NCBI RefSeq assembly: GCF_001494595.1 | Contig: NZ_LN929907.1 | Span: forward strand, 625,468 to 689,467 | Reading direction: 5' to 3' | DNA length: 64,000 bases | Source: Mycobacterium sp. M26 | Lineage (GTDB): Bacteria; Actinomycetota; Actinomycetes; Mycobacteriales; Mycobacteriaceae | Shown: one piece after another, positions 43,567 to 53,901 of the stretch | How the letters are laid out: each line of letters begins with the position of its first letter | Numbering within the stretch: the first letter of the stretch is position 1 | Program-made: the position numbers and the translations under genes | Notes under the pieces: generated by a model | What the model saw: the letters and a program-made list of their open reading frames with translations, nothing else | What the model was told of the DNA's origin: nothing | Databases searched by the model: none

Positions 43567-44550
43567 ATGCCAGCAGTTACTGCAGACACGTTGTCCCTAC
43601 CCCGCGTCAGTGCCGCCGATCCGGCCGATACCGAACGGCCGGTCACGTCGGTTACCACCGGCCCACGGGGATTCGAGGGCGAAGGCTTCCCCGTCGTGCG
43701 TGCGTTCGCCGGTGTCAGCGCGGCCGCCCTCGACCCGTTCATTCACATGGACCAGATGGGCGAGGTCGAGTACCTCCCGGGGGAGCCCCGGGGTACCGAC
43801 TGGCATCCGCACCGCGGATTCGAAACCGTCACCTACATGATCGACGGCCGCTTCGCCCACCAGGATTCGCACGGCGGCGGCGGATTGATCGCCGACGGGG
43901 CCACACAGTGGATGACGGCGGGCGCCGGCATCCTGCACATCGAGACGCCCCCCGCCGAACTCGTCGACAGCGGTGGCGTGTTCCACGGAATTCAGCTCTG
44001 GGTCAACCTGCCGCGCCGCGACAAGTTCGCCGAGCCGCGCTACCAGTCGATCGAGGGTGCCGCGGTCCGGCTGTTGTCGTCGGCCGACGGCGGGGCGCTG
44101 GTCCGGCTGATCGCGGGCGATATCGACGGCTGGGCGGGCCCCGGCGTCACCCACACCCCGATCACGTTGGTACACAGCACGATCGAGGCGGGCGCTCAGC
44201 TCAACGTCGGCTGGCCCCGCGATTTCAATGCGCTGGTGTACGTGCTCTCCGGGCGTGGCACGGTGGGAACCTCGGGACACCCGATTGCCCAGGGTCAACT
44301 CGCCGTGCTCGGCAAAGGTGACCGGATCACCGTGTCCGCCGACGCGGAGCAGGACGCCAACCGCACAGCGATGGACGTTCTTCTCCTGGGCGGCAGGCCG
44401 ATTCGTGAACCGGTGTTTCACTACGGGCCGTTCGTGATGAACTCCAAGTCCGAGGTCATCCAAGCTCTCGAGGATTACCAAGCGGGCCGGTTCGGCGCGA
44501 TCCCGCCCGGCGCCCTGATGCCGCACCGGGCCGGCGGAGGCGCGGCCTGA
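43567..44550 (+). CDS. Pirin family protein
   Basis: 327 residues, two cupin-like domains. The N-terminal domain has the pirin iron ligands: His in DWHPHRGFETVTY, His in DSHGGGG and Glu in LHIETPP. Bacterial pirins have been linked to quercetinase activity and metabolic regulation. ATG 43567 follows closely a near-perfect palindrome. It stops immediately before the opposite FUSC gene stop (44551), with no intergenic base. Function is not predictable beyond the family. Confidence 0.88.
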   Translation: MPAVTADTLSLPRVSAADPADTERPVTSVTTGPRGFEGEGFPVVRAFAGVSAAALDPFIHMDQMGEVEYLPGEPRGTDWHPHRGFETVTYMIDGRFAHQDSHGGGGLIADGATQWMTAGAGILHIETPPAELVDSGGVFHGIQLWVNLPRRDKFAEPRYQSIEGAAVRLLSSADGGALVRLIAGDIDGWAGPGVTHTPITLVHSTIEAGAQLNVGWPRDFNALVYVLSGRGTVGTSGHPIAQGQLAVLGKGDRITVSADAEQDANRTAMDVLLLGGRPIREPVFHYGPFVMNSKSEVIQALEDYQAGRFGAIPPGALMPHRAGGGAA

Positions 44551-46704
44551 TCAGGTGGGGGACGGCTCGGCGGCCAAGGCCGGCGGATAGGTGAGTTCGA
44601 GTTCGCCGATATTGGCCGCCGCCGTCACCAGTGGCAGTGCCGCTGACACCGCGAGATCACCCGCACCGGCCTCGGCCCGCAACGCCGGCACCAGCGCGTC
44701 GCTGATCGGCGGGAGCGACGCGGTGGGGTCGGTGCCGTCCAGTCGCGCGCACACCGCGGCGGTGTGGCGTTCCAGGACTTCCCGGGCCTGGGGGTAGACC
44801 CCGAGCGGCGGCGGGACGATATCGGCGATCAGGTCGGCCGCCGCGCGCAACCGGATCGCCCGGTTGGATGCCCGAACCACCGGAGCGCGTGCGTCGAGCG
44901 GGCCGCTGCTTTCTGAAAGATATTGACGCACGGCATCATCCAAGGTTCTTGATGCCGTCAGCGCGTCATGACTCAGGGCATTGACCTGGTTCTCGGCCTG
45001 CTCGAACGCACCACGGGTGACGCGGTGCACCGCAGCTTGCAGGTAGCGCGAGCCGACGTCGCAGGCCGCGTCGATGGCCCGCTGTACCGAGGTTCTGGCA
45101 CCGCGCGGCCACAGCAGCAGCGACACGACCACGCCGACACACGCCCCGACGACGACGTCCTCCACCCGGATCAGGCCGACCTTCCAGCCGGTCGGCACGA
45201 TCAGGTTGAACACGATCAGCACCATCATGGTGAACGCCGCCTGGCTGGCGGTGAAGGAGCCGATCTCGGGGACGTAGGCCGACCCGAAGGCCACCAGTGG
45301 CAGCAACACCCACATCACCACCGGGTCGATGCCGAGCAGCTCGATGACCACCGCACCGATGACGAAGCCGATGACGGTTCCGGTGACCGCGCGCACCATG
45401 TTGGTGCCGGTGGTCAGCGCACTGCTGCGCAGTACCGACAGCGCGCCCAGCACCACCCAGAATCCGTGCTGGACGGGAAACACGAAGGTGACCAGCACGG
45501 CCGCGGCCAGGCCGAGGCCGGTGCGCACACTGTTGCGGACCGCGACCGCGCGTGTCCTCAGATAGCCGGTGGTCAGCGCGGTCACCGCGGCGGTCTCGGA
45601 GTACACCCGCTCGGCCACACCGGTTTCCGGTAGTTGCCTGCCCAGCACCCGCGCCCACACCGGACGGGCGTCGGCGGCCGCCGCGCCGGCGACCAGCCGT
45701 CCGGTGACACCGATGGTGGCGCCGATGGTGCGCCGGCTCAGCAGGGTGCGGCCCAGGTCGACGGCGGCCCCGTCATCGGGTTCGCCGAGGATGTCGACGA
45801 TGTCCTGCCGGTAGCTGCCCACCGCGACAGTGCGTAGATGAGACAGCGCCTCGGCCAGGTCGATGCGGGCGCTGGCGCGATCGGCCGGCCGCGCGATGCC
45901 CAGGATGCGGGCGCAGTCCCGCAGCACCTGCACCGCGGGATCGGCCATCGGGCCGAGCAGACCCCCGGTGTCGTCGGTGACCCGGTCGCACAACCACTGC
46001 AGATCGTCGACGACGCGGACCAATGTCCGGCTGCCCGCGGTCAGCGCCACCGGCCGATAGGCGGCGCTGAGGAAGTTGGAGCGCAACTCGTCCATCGCCG
46101 CCGTCAGGTCGGCCGCCGAGGCCCGGCCCTGCAGCCGGTCGGCCAGGACCTCGCACACCGCGGCAGCGTGCCGGCGCAGATCGTCGTGGTGGCGCGGCGG
46201 GAACAGGAACAGCGCGGCGGGCACGCAGATCAGCAAGGCGATGGCCCACCCGGTGAGACGCTCGCCCAGCGGCCCGGCCGGGGTGCAGATCGGCAACACG
46301 AACGTCAGCAGGGTGGCGCGCTGGCCGGCGGCGACGATCTCGCTGAGCACCCCGGAAAAACTGACCACGACGCCGATCACGAACATCAGCGACACCGCCA
46401 GCCAGGGGATCGGGGCGGCCAGCGTGCCGAGGCTGATCAGCACTGCACCGTTGAAACCCAGGCCGCCATAGGCCAGCGCGCGGGCGTTCATGTTGCCGGG
46501 GAAGTCCACCACGATCAGCAGCGCGATCGAGCCGAAGATGGTGAACAGCGGGGTCTGCGAACCGCCGCCCACGGCGAAGCTCACCGCCGCCGCGATCGGA
46601 ATGACGATGGCGGCCCGCAATGCGCGTCTGGCGCCGTCGTTTTCGGGATCGCGGGTCCGGATTCGCCTGACCGCCCGGCGCCACAGGCCAGCCGGCGTCC
46701 ACAT
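44551..46704 (-). CDS. FUSC-family membrane protein (aromatic acid exporter-like)
   Basis: 717 residues. Two blocks of about five to six helices (about 25-170 and 385-520) are each followed by a long cytosolic helical region, the YccS/AaeB/FUSC layout. The second helix block contains HGFWVVLGALSVLRSSALT, typical of FUSC proteins. Family members export aromatic acids or related compounds. ATG 46704 opens MWTPAGLWRR; longer forms cross the divergent gap and lack family likeness. It converges with pirin and has no membrane-fusion partner gene nearby. Confidence 0.82.
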   Translation of the reverse strand: MWTPAGLWRRAVRRIRTRDPENDGARRALRAAIVIPIAAAVSFAVGGGSQTPLFTIFGSIALLIVVDFPGNMNARALAYGGLGFNGAVLISLGTLAAPIPWLAVSLMFVIGVVVSFSGVLSEIVAAGQRATLLTFVLPICTPAGPLGERLTGWAIALLICVPAALFLFPPRHHDDLRRHAAAVCEVLADRLQGRASAADLTAAMDELRSNFLSAAYRPVALTAGSRTLVRVVDDLQWLCDRVTDDTGGLLGPMADPAVQVLRDCARILGIARPADRASARIDLAEALSHLRTVAVGSYRQDIVDILGEPDDGAAVDLGRTLLSRRTIGATIGVTGRLVAGAAAADARPVWARVLGRQLPETGVAERVYSETAAVTALTTGYLRTRAVAVRNSVRTGLGLAAAVLVTFVFPVQHGFWVVLGALSVLRSSALTTGTNMVRAVTGTVIGFVIGAVVIELLGIDPVVMWVLLPLVAFGSAYVPEIGSFTASQAAFTMMVLIVFNLIVPTGWKVGLIRVEDVVVGACVGVVVSLLLWPRGARTSVQRAIDAACDVGSRYLQAAVHRVTRGAFEQAENQVNALSHDALTASRTLDDAVRQYLSESSGPLDARAPVVRASNRAIRLRAAADLIADIVPPPLGVYPQAREVLERHTAAVCARLDGTDPTASLPPISDALVPALRAEAGAGDLAVSAALPLVTAAANIGELELTYPPALAAEPSPT

Positions 46705-46730
46705 GGCTGGATCGTAGAACGTCTGGGCGC

Positions 46731-47246
46731 TCAGTGTGCAAGCATCTTGATGACGAGCACGACCGCCCCGAATGAGGCGAGGATCACTACCGTCAAAAGC
46801 TTCTGCCACCAACGTAATTGGGTTTTCCGGACGGCAAACAGTGCGATGATCCCGAGTTCGGCGACGATCGCCCACATCGCCACCCACATCGCCGTGTAGG
46901 TCTCGAGCAGGCCGAAGCCGGCTGCCGCAAGGATGCCGGCGGGGATGACTGCGGCCTGCAGGATCTGCCCGGACGCCTGCAACATGGCCCCGATCTCACG
47001 TCGGGACGGCCGGTTTCCGTACACGCCCAGGTGGGCGACGAAATCGGCGAACAGACTTGCCGCCCAGAGCCCGCCGGTGGCGACGGCGACATCGAAGACC
47101 CGGGCCCACGCACTGGTGTCGCCGGTGGTGTAGCGGGCCAGCACGGCCAGCGTGGCCAGGCAGGAAATGGCGCCGTAGAGCCGTTCGCGCAAGACCGCGA
47201 ACACATGGTCGTCGGCGGCCGGGCCGGCGGGCTCGGCCGCGGTCAC
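46731..47246 (-). CDS. Small four-helix membrane protein
   Basis: 171 residues with four predicted membrane helices (about 30-45, 55-75, 100-120 and 145-167) and a charged loop (YGNRPSRREIG). The family is not recognised. GTG 47246 overlaps the stop of the TetR gene upstream (47243), so they are translationally coupled and the regulator probably controls this gene. It ends 26 bp before the FUSC ATG on the same strand, so a three-gene TetR-membrane protein-FUSC transcript is possible. Confidence 0.75.
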   Translation of the reverse strand: MTAAEPAGPAADDHVFAVLRERLYGAISCLATLAVLARYTTGDTSAWARVFDVAVATGGLWAASLFADFVAHLGVYGNRPSRREIGAMLQASGQILQAAVIPAGILAAAGFGLLETYTAMWVAMWAIVAELGIIALFAVRKTQLRWWQKLLTVVILASFGAVVLVIKMLAH

Positions 47247-47806
47247 CGCGGTGGGACGGTGCTGAAGCTTCCCGAGTCCAGCGCGTCGAGCATCTGGTTA
47301 CTGATCCACTCGTAGATGGCCGGGTCCCGCGGCAGGGTGGCCTGCTCGTAGCCGACCAGCATGTAGACGCACCAGTCGGCGAACACCTCGGCCTGCCGGC
47401 TGTCTCCGACAATGTCCATGGCGTAGTCGTAGCAGACCCGGAAGCGTTCCTTGTCCACCTCGACCTGCACCTTGTAGACCTCGGGGTCCACCGAACTCCA
47501 CGACCGGATCGCCGCCTCGGCCCCGTGCGGCAGCGACAGCACCGCACGGATGATGACCTGCATCCGCTCCCGGGGATCGTTGACCACGTTGAAGGCCTTT
47601 GCCATTCGCATGGTGCGGTCCTGCACCCAGTAGCCGATCAGCTCCCGGGTGTAGGCCGGCCAACTGGTGAAGTAGTGGTAGAACGAGCCGGTTGTCACGC
47701 CCAGCCGGTTGCAGACCTCGGCCAGCTTCAAACCGCCATAGCCACGGTCAGCCAGTACTTCGAGGCCGATCTCGAAGTACGCCTCACGGGTGGCGACGGT
47801 GGCCAT
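47243..47806 (-). CDS. TetR-family regulator
   Basis: 187 residues. The HTH reads KLAEVCNRLGVTTGSFYHYF. It is first gene of a minus-strand unit leading into a small membrane protein and a FUSC-type transporter, the usual pattern of an efflux regulator. ATG 47806 is taken; an upstream GTG at 47827 would add seven residues. Neither has a good ribosome site, so a leaderless transcript is possible. A CCACT-N4-AGTGG palindrome (47824-47837) lies just upstream. Confidence 0.82.
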   Translation of the reverse strand: MATVATREAYFEIGLEVLADRGYGGLKLAEVCNRLGVTTGSFYHYFTSWPAYTRELIGYWVQDRTMRMAKAFNVVNDPRERMQVIIRAVLSLPHGAEAAIRSWSSVDPEVYKVQVEVDKERFRVCYDYAMDIVGDSRQAEVFADWCVYMLVGYEQATLPRDPAIYEWISNQMLDALDSGSFSTVPPR

Positions 47807-47823
47807 TCTGGACACGATAGTTC

Positions 47824-47837
47824 CCACTAGCCAGTGG
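47824..47837. promoter_or_regulatory. Short palindrome CCACT-N4-AGTGG in the TetR/ALDH divergent gap
   Basis: Arms 47824-47828 and 47833-47837. It lies 18 bp upstream of the TetR ATG and could serve as its operator. The arms are only five bases, so chance is possible. Confidence 0.35.
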
Positions 47838-47940
47838 CATGACCGTGACGAGCATGTTCGACGCCGGAGTCGGCCGTGGGTGTCGCGTTGGCCAGGTGAT
47901 GGGGCAAGCTTGTCGGTAAGGATCTAGTCGAGGAGATGGC

Positions 47941-49341
47941 ATGACTGTCCAGATCACGAGCGACCACGCCACCGAAGGTGGTTCCGCCGGCGTCCTGGCC
48001 GATGTACGCCGGGTGTTCAACAGCGGCCGTACCCGTCCGCTGTCCTGGCGTTCCGGGCAACTCGCGGCGATCGAGCGGATGTGCGACGAGCGCGAGCCCG
48101 AGATCGCCGAGGCGCTGGCCCGCGATCTGGGCCGGCCTGCCTTCGACGCGTGGCTCGGCGATGTCGGGTCCACCAAGGCCGAGGCCGCCTTCGCCCGCAA
48201 GCACCTCAAGAAGTGGACCAAGCCCAAGCGTCAGGGTCTTCCGCTGGCCCAGATGCCCGGCCGGGCCTGGGTGCAGTACGACCCGCTGGGCGTGATCCTG
48301 GTGATCGGCCCGTGGAACTACCCGTTCTATCTGTGCATGGCTCCGCTGGTGGCCGCGATCGCGGCCGGCAACGCCGCGGTGATCAAGCCCTCCGAGCTGG
48401 CGCCGGCCACCTCCGAGCTGATCGCCCGGCTGGTGCCGCAGTACCTCGACACCGACGCCATCCGGGTGGTCGAAGGCGACGCCGCGACCACTCAGGATCT
48501 GCTGGCGCGGGGCTTCGACCACGCGTTGTTCACCGGCGGCACCGAGATCGGCCGCAAGATCATGGCCGCGGCAGCGCCGACCCTGACCCCGGTCACCCTG
48601 GAGTTGGGGGGCAAGAGCCCCGTGGTGGTGCTCGACGACGCCGACCTCGACGTCGCCGCCCGCCGCATCGCCTGGACGAAGATGCTCAACTCCGGGCAGA
48701 CCTGCATCGCGCCCGACTACGTGCTGGCCGACCGCAAGATCGCTGCCCAGCTCGCCGACAAGATCGTCGCGACCATCGCGAAGTTCCGCGCCGGTGAGCA
48801 GGATCCGTCATTGCGGATCGTCAACGAGCGCCAGTTCGACCGGCTGGTGTCCCTGATCAGCGCCACCAGTGGCAAGGTCGTCACCGGTGGCGGATCCGAT
48901 CGGTCCACCCTGCGCATCGAGCCGACTGTCGTGGTCGACCCGCCGCAGGACGACCCGGTGATGTCCGACGAGATCTTCGGCCCGATCCTGCCGATCCTGA
49001 CCGTCGACTCCGCGGAGGCGGCCGTCACGTTCGTTAACTCGCGGCCCAAGCCGCTGGCGCTCTACGTCTTCACCGCCAACTCCCGTCGCGCCCGCGACCT
49101 GGTGGACCGGATGCCCTCCGGCGGCGCGGTGATCAACCATGTGGCGGTGCACTGCCTGGTTCCGCAGCTGCCGTTCGGCGGTGTCGGAGCCAGTGGTACC
49201 GGCGCTTATCACGGCAAGTGGGGCTTCGAAGCGCTCAGCCACCGCCGGGCGGTGCTGGCCAAGCCGGCGAAGCCGGACCCGGGCCTGATGTACCCGCCGT
49301 ACAGCGAGCGAGCGAAGAAGATCATTCGCAAGGCGTTCTGA
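47941..49341 (+). CDS. Aldehyde dehydrogenase (class 3-like, Rv0147-like)
   Basis: 466 residues. The catalytic Cys is C255 in NSGQTCIAPDY and the general base is E221 in LELGGKSP. Length and the C-terminal PPYSERAKKIIRKAF fit the ALDH3/fatty-aldehyde dehydrogenase class, which oxidises medium- and long-chain aldehydes to acids with NAD(P). A C-terminal membrane anchor is not obvious. ATG 47941 is preceded by GAGGAG. It corresponds to Rv0147, although in M. tuberculosis the methyltransferase gene comes before it, so the local order differs. Confidence 0.92.
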   Translation: MTVQITSDHATEGGSAGVLADVRRVFNSGRTRPLSWRSGQLAAIERMCDEREPEIAEALARDLGRPAFDAWLGDVGSTKAEAAFARKHLKKWTKPKRQGLPLAQMPGRAWVQYDPLGVILVIGPWNYPFYLCMAPLVAAIAAGNAAVIKPSELAPATSELIARLVPQYLDTDAIRVVEGDAATTQDLLARGFDHALFTGGTEIGRKIMAAAAPTLTPVTLELGGKSPVVVLDDADLDVAARRIAWTKMLNSGQTCIAPDYVLADRKIAAQLADKIVATIAKFRAGEQDPSLRIVNERQFDRLVSLISATSGKVVTGGGSDRSTLRIEPTVVVDPPQDDPVMSDEIFGPILPILTVDSAEAAVTFVNSRPKPLALYVFTANSRRARDLVDRMPSGGAVINHVAVHCLVPQLPFGGVGASGTGAYHGKWGFEALSHRRAVLAKPAKPDPGLMYPPYSERAKKIIRKAF

Positions 49342-49651
49342 CCGCTGCCGCCATCCGAAGCGGTTCTGGCAAACTGACGCGCGCGGATGTTCGCGCGAAC
49401 TATCGGGAATGTACGACCGAATTCGTCAGCGATAGCGAATTCTCGTGCGCCGTTTGCGTACCTGCGAAACCGACATCGGCGTAAGTAATTTAAGAATTCT
49501 AGACCGTATGCCTGCTCGGGGTGTCTGAAACAGCAAGCGTTTCAACATCTTTCAAATCTGAGTTCCTTTGTGAGCAGAAATCTCATGTGAAAGTCGCAAG
49601 CAAATGAGGCCCGCCATCAATTTGTGCCGTTAGTTGTGGCACAATTTGACT
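49342..49651. other. 310-bp intergenic stretch between ALDH and TetR genes
   Basis: AT-richer than the rest of the window, with no believable open frame. It contains a GAATTCG-N10-CGAATTC inverted repeat (49419-49442) about 80 bp after the ALDH stop, possibly a terminator, and a TTGTGCC-N9-GGCACAA repeat at the end. The middle holds nothing I recognise; a small RNA cannot be judged by eye. Confidence 0.6.
49622..49644. promoter_or_regulatory. Candidate TetR operator TTGTGCC-N9-GGCACAA
   Basis: Perfect 7-bp arms (49622-49628, 49638-49644) ending seven bases before the GTG start of the TetR gene. Position suggests autorepression. Confidence 0.45.
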
Positions 49652-50293
49652 GTGCCGCATACAGCAAGTCGGGGTCCCGGAAGACCGCCCGCAGCTAAGG
49701 CGGCAGAAACGCGCGAGCGCATCCTGCGCGCCGCCCGTGAGGTGTTCAGCGAACTGGGGTATGACGCTGCGACCTTCCAGGCAATCGCTATTCGCGCGGA
49801 TCTGACCCGCCCCGCCATCAACCATTACTTCGCCAGCAAGCGCCTGCTCTATCAAGAGGTCGTCGAGCAGACCAACGCCCTCCTGGTCGAGTCCGCCGTC
49901 ACGCACTCCCAACGGGAGGGCACCCTGCCCGGCCGCCTGCGGGCGTTCATCCGGGCTGCGGTGGCCGCTCAAGGACAGGACCGCTCGGTGGCGGCCTTCC
50001 TGGTGACCTCGGTGCTGGAGTCGCAGCGTCATCCGGATCTCAATCAGGATGACAACGACTCGATGAACTTCACCCGCGGGTTCGTCACCTCGGCGATCAA
50101 GGACGCGATCCAGGCCGGCGAGATCCGTGCCGATATCGACGTGCCCTCGGCCGCCGAGATGCTGATGGCGGTGATGTGGGGACTGGGGTTCTACGCCGGC
50201 TTCGTGGGCGACCAGGACCGTCTGGTCGCGATCATGGACCAGTTCCTCAACCTGCTCGATGGCCAGATGTGGCGAGTCACTGACCGTGCGTGA
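49652..50293 (+). CDS. TetR-family regulator (Rv0144-like)
   Basis: 213 residues from GTG 49652; a TTG at 49634 is in frame but lies within the inverted repeat. The N-terminus is basic (PGRPPAAKAAETRERIL) and the HTH reads FQAIAIRADLTRPAINHYF. It is upstream of a methyltransferase gene on the same strand, as Rv0144 is upstream of Rv0145/Rv0146. The target genes are unknown; autoregulation and control of the methyltransferase are plausible. Confidence 0.87.
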   Translation: MPHTASRGPGRPPAAKAAETRERILRAAREVFSELGYDAATFQAIAIRADLTRPAINHYFASKRLLYQEVVEQTNALLVESAVTHSQREGTLPGRLRAFIRAAVAAQGQDRSVAAFLVTSVLESQRHPDLNQDDNDSMNFTRGFVTSAIKDAIQAGEIRADIDVPSAAEMLMAVMWGLGFYAGFVGDQDRLVAIMDQFLNLLDGQMWRVTDRA

Positions 50294-50354
50294 GGTCCGC
50301 CACAGCTGCGCATAGGCTGGCTAAGTTATTCGGTAGCATTGCTTACAACCCTGA

Positions 50355-51332
<978 letters not shown>

Positions 51333-51370
51333 CAGCTGCCTGAATCGGCGCCCAGGGACCGCCCCGAGTG

Positions 51371-51386
51371 CCAACCGCCTGGTTGG
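51371..51386. promoter_or_regulatory. Palindrome CCAACC-N4-GGTTGG before the SDR gene
   Basis: Perfect 6-bp arms 41-57 bp upstream of the SDR ATG. It looks like a TetR-family operator; no regulator gene is next to it in this orientation other than the TetR gene at 49652. Confidence 0.45.
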
Positions 51387-51427
51387 TTACGATGGCCGGG
51401 CTACCAATCGCCGGAGAAAGGAAGCTC

Positions 51428-52291
51428 ATGCCCGGAGTTGCAGATCGTGTCATCGTCGTCACGGGTGCCGGAGGTGGTCTGGGTCGTGAGTACGCCCTGA
51501 CTCTGGCCCGCGAAGGCGCCAGCGTCGTGGTCAATGACCTCGGCGGCGCGCGCGACGGCACCGGTGCCGGCCACAACATGGCCGACCAGGTGGTCGCCGA
51601 GATCAAGGAAGCCGGTGGCCGTGCGGTCGCCAACTACGACAGCGTCGCCGAGCCCGAGGGCGGCGAGAACATCGTCAAGACCGCGCTCGAAGAGTTCGGC
51701 AAGATCGACGGCATCGTCAGCAACGCGGGCATCCTGCGCGACGGCACCTTCCACAAGATGCCGTTCGAGAACTGGGACTCGGTACTCAAGGTCCACCTGT
51801 ACGGCGGGTACAACGTGATCCGCGCCGCCTGGCCGCACTTCCGCGAGCAGAGCTACGGCCGCATCGTCGTCGCCACCTCCACCAGCGGCCTGTTCGGTAA
51901 CTTCGGCCAGGCCAACTACAGCGCCGCCAAGCTCGGCCTGGTCGGCCTGATCAACACGCTGGCCCAGGAAGGCGCCAAGTACAACATCAAGGCCAATGCG
52001 CTGGCACCGATCGCCGCGACCCGGATGACCGAGGACATCCTGCCGCCCGAGGTGTTCAAAAAGCTGACCCCCGAGTACGTGGCGCCCGTGGTCGGCTACC
52101 TGTGCACCGAAGAGGTGCCGGACTCCGGGTCGGTCTTCATCGTCGGTGGCGGCAAGGTTCAGCGGGCCGCACTGTTCCAGAACGACGGCGTGACCTTCGA
52201 CCACGTGCCCAGCGTCGACGATGTCGCCGCGAACTGGTCGGAGATCGACGATCTGTCGGCGGCCAAGCAGGCCAACTTCAAGTTGGGCTGA
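51428..52291 (+). CDS. SDR, 3-hydroxyacyl-CoA dehydrogenase-like (Rv0148-like)
   Basis: 287 residues. TGAGGGLGREYALTLA binds NAD(P), NAG lies in VSNAGILRDG, Ser is in ATSTSGLFG and the catalytic pair in NYSAAKLG (YSAAK). It resembles the dehydrogenase domain of peroxisomal multifunctional enzyme type 2 and Rv0148, which fits R-3-hydroxyacyl-CoA or steroid oxidation. A C-terminal extension of about 35 residues follows the SDR core. ATG 51428 has GAAAGGAAG upstream. Confidence 0.9.
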   Translation: MPGVADRVIVVTGAGGGLGREYALTLAREGASVVVNDLGGARDGTGAGHNMADQVVAEIKEAGGRAVANYDSVAEPEGGENIVKTALEEFGKIDGIVSNAGILRDGTFHKMPFENWDSVLKVHLYGGYNVIRAAWPHFREQSYGRIVVATSTSGLFGNFGQANYSAAKLGLVGLINTLAQEGAKYNIKANALAPIAATRMTEDILPPEVFKKLTPEYVAPVVGYLCTEEVPDSGSVFIVGGGKVQRAALFQNDGVTFDHVPSVDDVAANWSEIDDLSAAKQANFKLG

Positions 52292-52330
52292 GCCGACGAC
52301 AACATCACGGGCCGGCACGCGGGGCTTCTA

Positions 52331-53026
52331 ATGGTCCGCGTGCTGGCCTTCGATGTCTTCGGCACTGTTGTCGACTGGCGTTCGAGCATCATTGCCGAAC
52401 TCGAACAGTTCGCCGATCGGCAAGGCGTGCAGCAGGATTGGGCGACGTTCGCCGACAGCTGGCGAGCCGGTTACGTTCCGGCGATGGACCGGGTCCGTCG
52501 TGGCGAGCTGCCGTGGACCCGGTTGGACGATCTGCACCGCCAGATTCTCGACCAGCTGCTGCGCGACGCCGGCATCGAAGCGAGCGAGGCCGACGTCGAC
52601 CACCTCAACCGCGCCTGGCACCGGTTGACGCCCTGGCCCGACTCGGTGGCCGGTCTGCACCGGCTCAAGGAGCGCCACACCATCACCACGCTGTCCAACG
52701 GCAATCTGTCGCTGCTGACGAATATGGCCAAGCGGGCCGGCCTGCCGTGGGATTGCGTGCTGTCCGCCGAGATCTTCGGCCACTACAAACCCGATCCCGA
52801 GGTCTATCTGGGCTGCGCGCAGATCCTGGACGTCGAGCCTGGCGAAGTCATGCTGGTCGCCGCGCACCCGAGCGATCTGCGTGCCGCGCGCGCGGCGGGG
52901 CTGCGCACCGCCTACGTCGACCGCCCGATGGAATGGGGACAACCGGGGCGCTATCGGGTTCCGTTCGAGACCGACGAGTTCGATGTCACCGCAACGGGTC
53001 TCGTGGACCTGGCCGACAAGCTCTAG
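52331..53026 (+). CDS. Haloacid dehalogenase, type II-like HAD protein
   Basis: 231 residues. Motif I is FDVFGTVVDW, with nucleophile D8; type II 2-haloacid dehalogenases have the same FDxYGT form rather than DxDGT. Motif II is TLSNGN, motif III Lys in HYKPDPEVY and motif IV VAAHPSDLRAA. The absence of the second Asp in motif I supports dehalogenase over phosphatase. The biological substrate is unknown. The ATG is 40 bp after the SDR stop, so possibly cotranscribed. It overlaps the opposite EamA gene tail by four bases. Confidence 0.87.
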   Translation: MVRVLAFDVFGTVVDWRSSIIAELEQFADRQGVQQDWATFADSWRAGYVPAMDRVRRGELPWTRLDDLHRQILDQLLRDAGIEASEADVDHLNRAWHRLTPWPDSVAGLHRLKERHTITTLSNGNLSLLTNMAKRAGLPWDCVLSAEIFGHYKPDPEVYLGCAQILDVEPGEVMLVAAHPSDLRAARAAGLRTAYVDRPMEWGQPGRYRVPFETDEFDVTATGLVDLADKL

Positions 53027-53892
53027 TTTCCGGTCTCCGTAGCGACCGAGTCTTGCGCGCTGATGACCAGTGCCGCCATGACCAAGGCGATGCCTGCGAG
53101 CTCGGTGGGTCTCGGCGACTGATGCAGCATCACCGCGCCGATGGCGGCTGCGGTGGCGGGCAGCAGAGCCAGAAGCAAGGCGAAGCGGGCCCTGGGGATG
53201 AGCGTCAGGACGAACTGATCGAGCGCGTACGGCACGGCCGTGGACAGCACACCGACACCAAGACCCACCAACCAGATCCGGGGATCGCGCAGCACATGCG
53301 CATCGGTGTGTAGCTGGCCAGCCAGCAGTGGCGCCGCGAGCAGTGCTGCCGCGACAGCCATTCCGACGGCCAGGGAATCCAGCCCGGAACCCGCGTCGGC
53401 GACCCGTTTGCCGAGCAGGATGTAACCGGCCCACAGCACCGCGGCGATCAGGGCGAAGAACACACCGACCACGTCGGCATCGGCCTGCACCCCGGCTAAG
53501 AGCAGCACCCCACCTGCGGCGAGGGTGACGGCAAGGACATCACGGGCACGTCGTGAACCGACCGCCGCCACCGCGACAGGCCCGATGAATTCGATCGCCA
53601 CCGCGGTACCGAGCGGGATACGTGAAATCGCCTCGAAGAAAGCCACATTCATCCCGACGGTGACGATTCCGAACCCGCCGGCGATGGTAAGGCCGCGGCG
53701 TGTCCACCTCCGGCGCCACGGTCTGCGCCAGGCGAGTAGCACGACGGCGGCACCCACGGCACGTAGCCAGGCCACCGCGGCCGGGTTCACGGTGACGAAC
53801 AGGAAAACCGCCAGCGCGGCACCGAGATACTGCGATACGGCGCCGACGATGAAGAACATCGGCACCGACCACATCGGGACGCGGCAGTTCAC
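53023..53892 (-). CDS. EamA/DMT-family transporter
   Basis: 289 residues with ten predicted helices in two EamA repeats. AISRIPLGTAVAIEFIGPVAVA and VGVLSTAVPYALDQ are typical of the RhtA-like subgroup (first given here in two overlapping pieces: AISRIPLGTAVAIEF and FIGPVAVA). Members export amino acids and other metabolites. ATG 53892 is 10 bp after pntB on the same strand, so it may ride on the pnt transcript. The substrate is not predictable. Confidence 0.85.
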   Translation of the reverse strand: MNCRVPMWSVPMFFIVGAVSQYLGAALAVFLFVTVNPAAVAWLRAVGAAVVLLAWRRPWRRRWTRRGLTIAGGFGIVTVGMNVAFFEAISRIPLGTAVAIEFIGPVAVAAVGSRRARDVLAVTLAAGGVLLLAGVQADADVVGVFFALIAAVLWAGYILLGKRVADAGSGLDSLAVGMAVAAALLAAPLLAGQLHTDAHVLRDPRIWLVGLGVGVLSTAVPYALDQFVLTLIPRARFALLLALLPATAAAIGAVMLHQSPRPTELAGIALVMAALVISAQDSVATETGN

Positions 53893-53901
53893 CGCGGGGA
53901 C

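Noticed and set aside
49381..49484. Short open frame in the gap after the aldehyde dehydrogenase gene
   Set aside because: No ribosome site, no family likeness and AT-rich intergenic composition.
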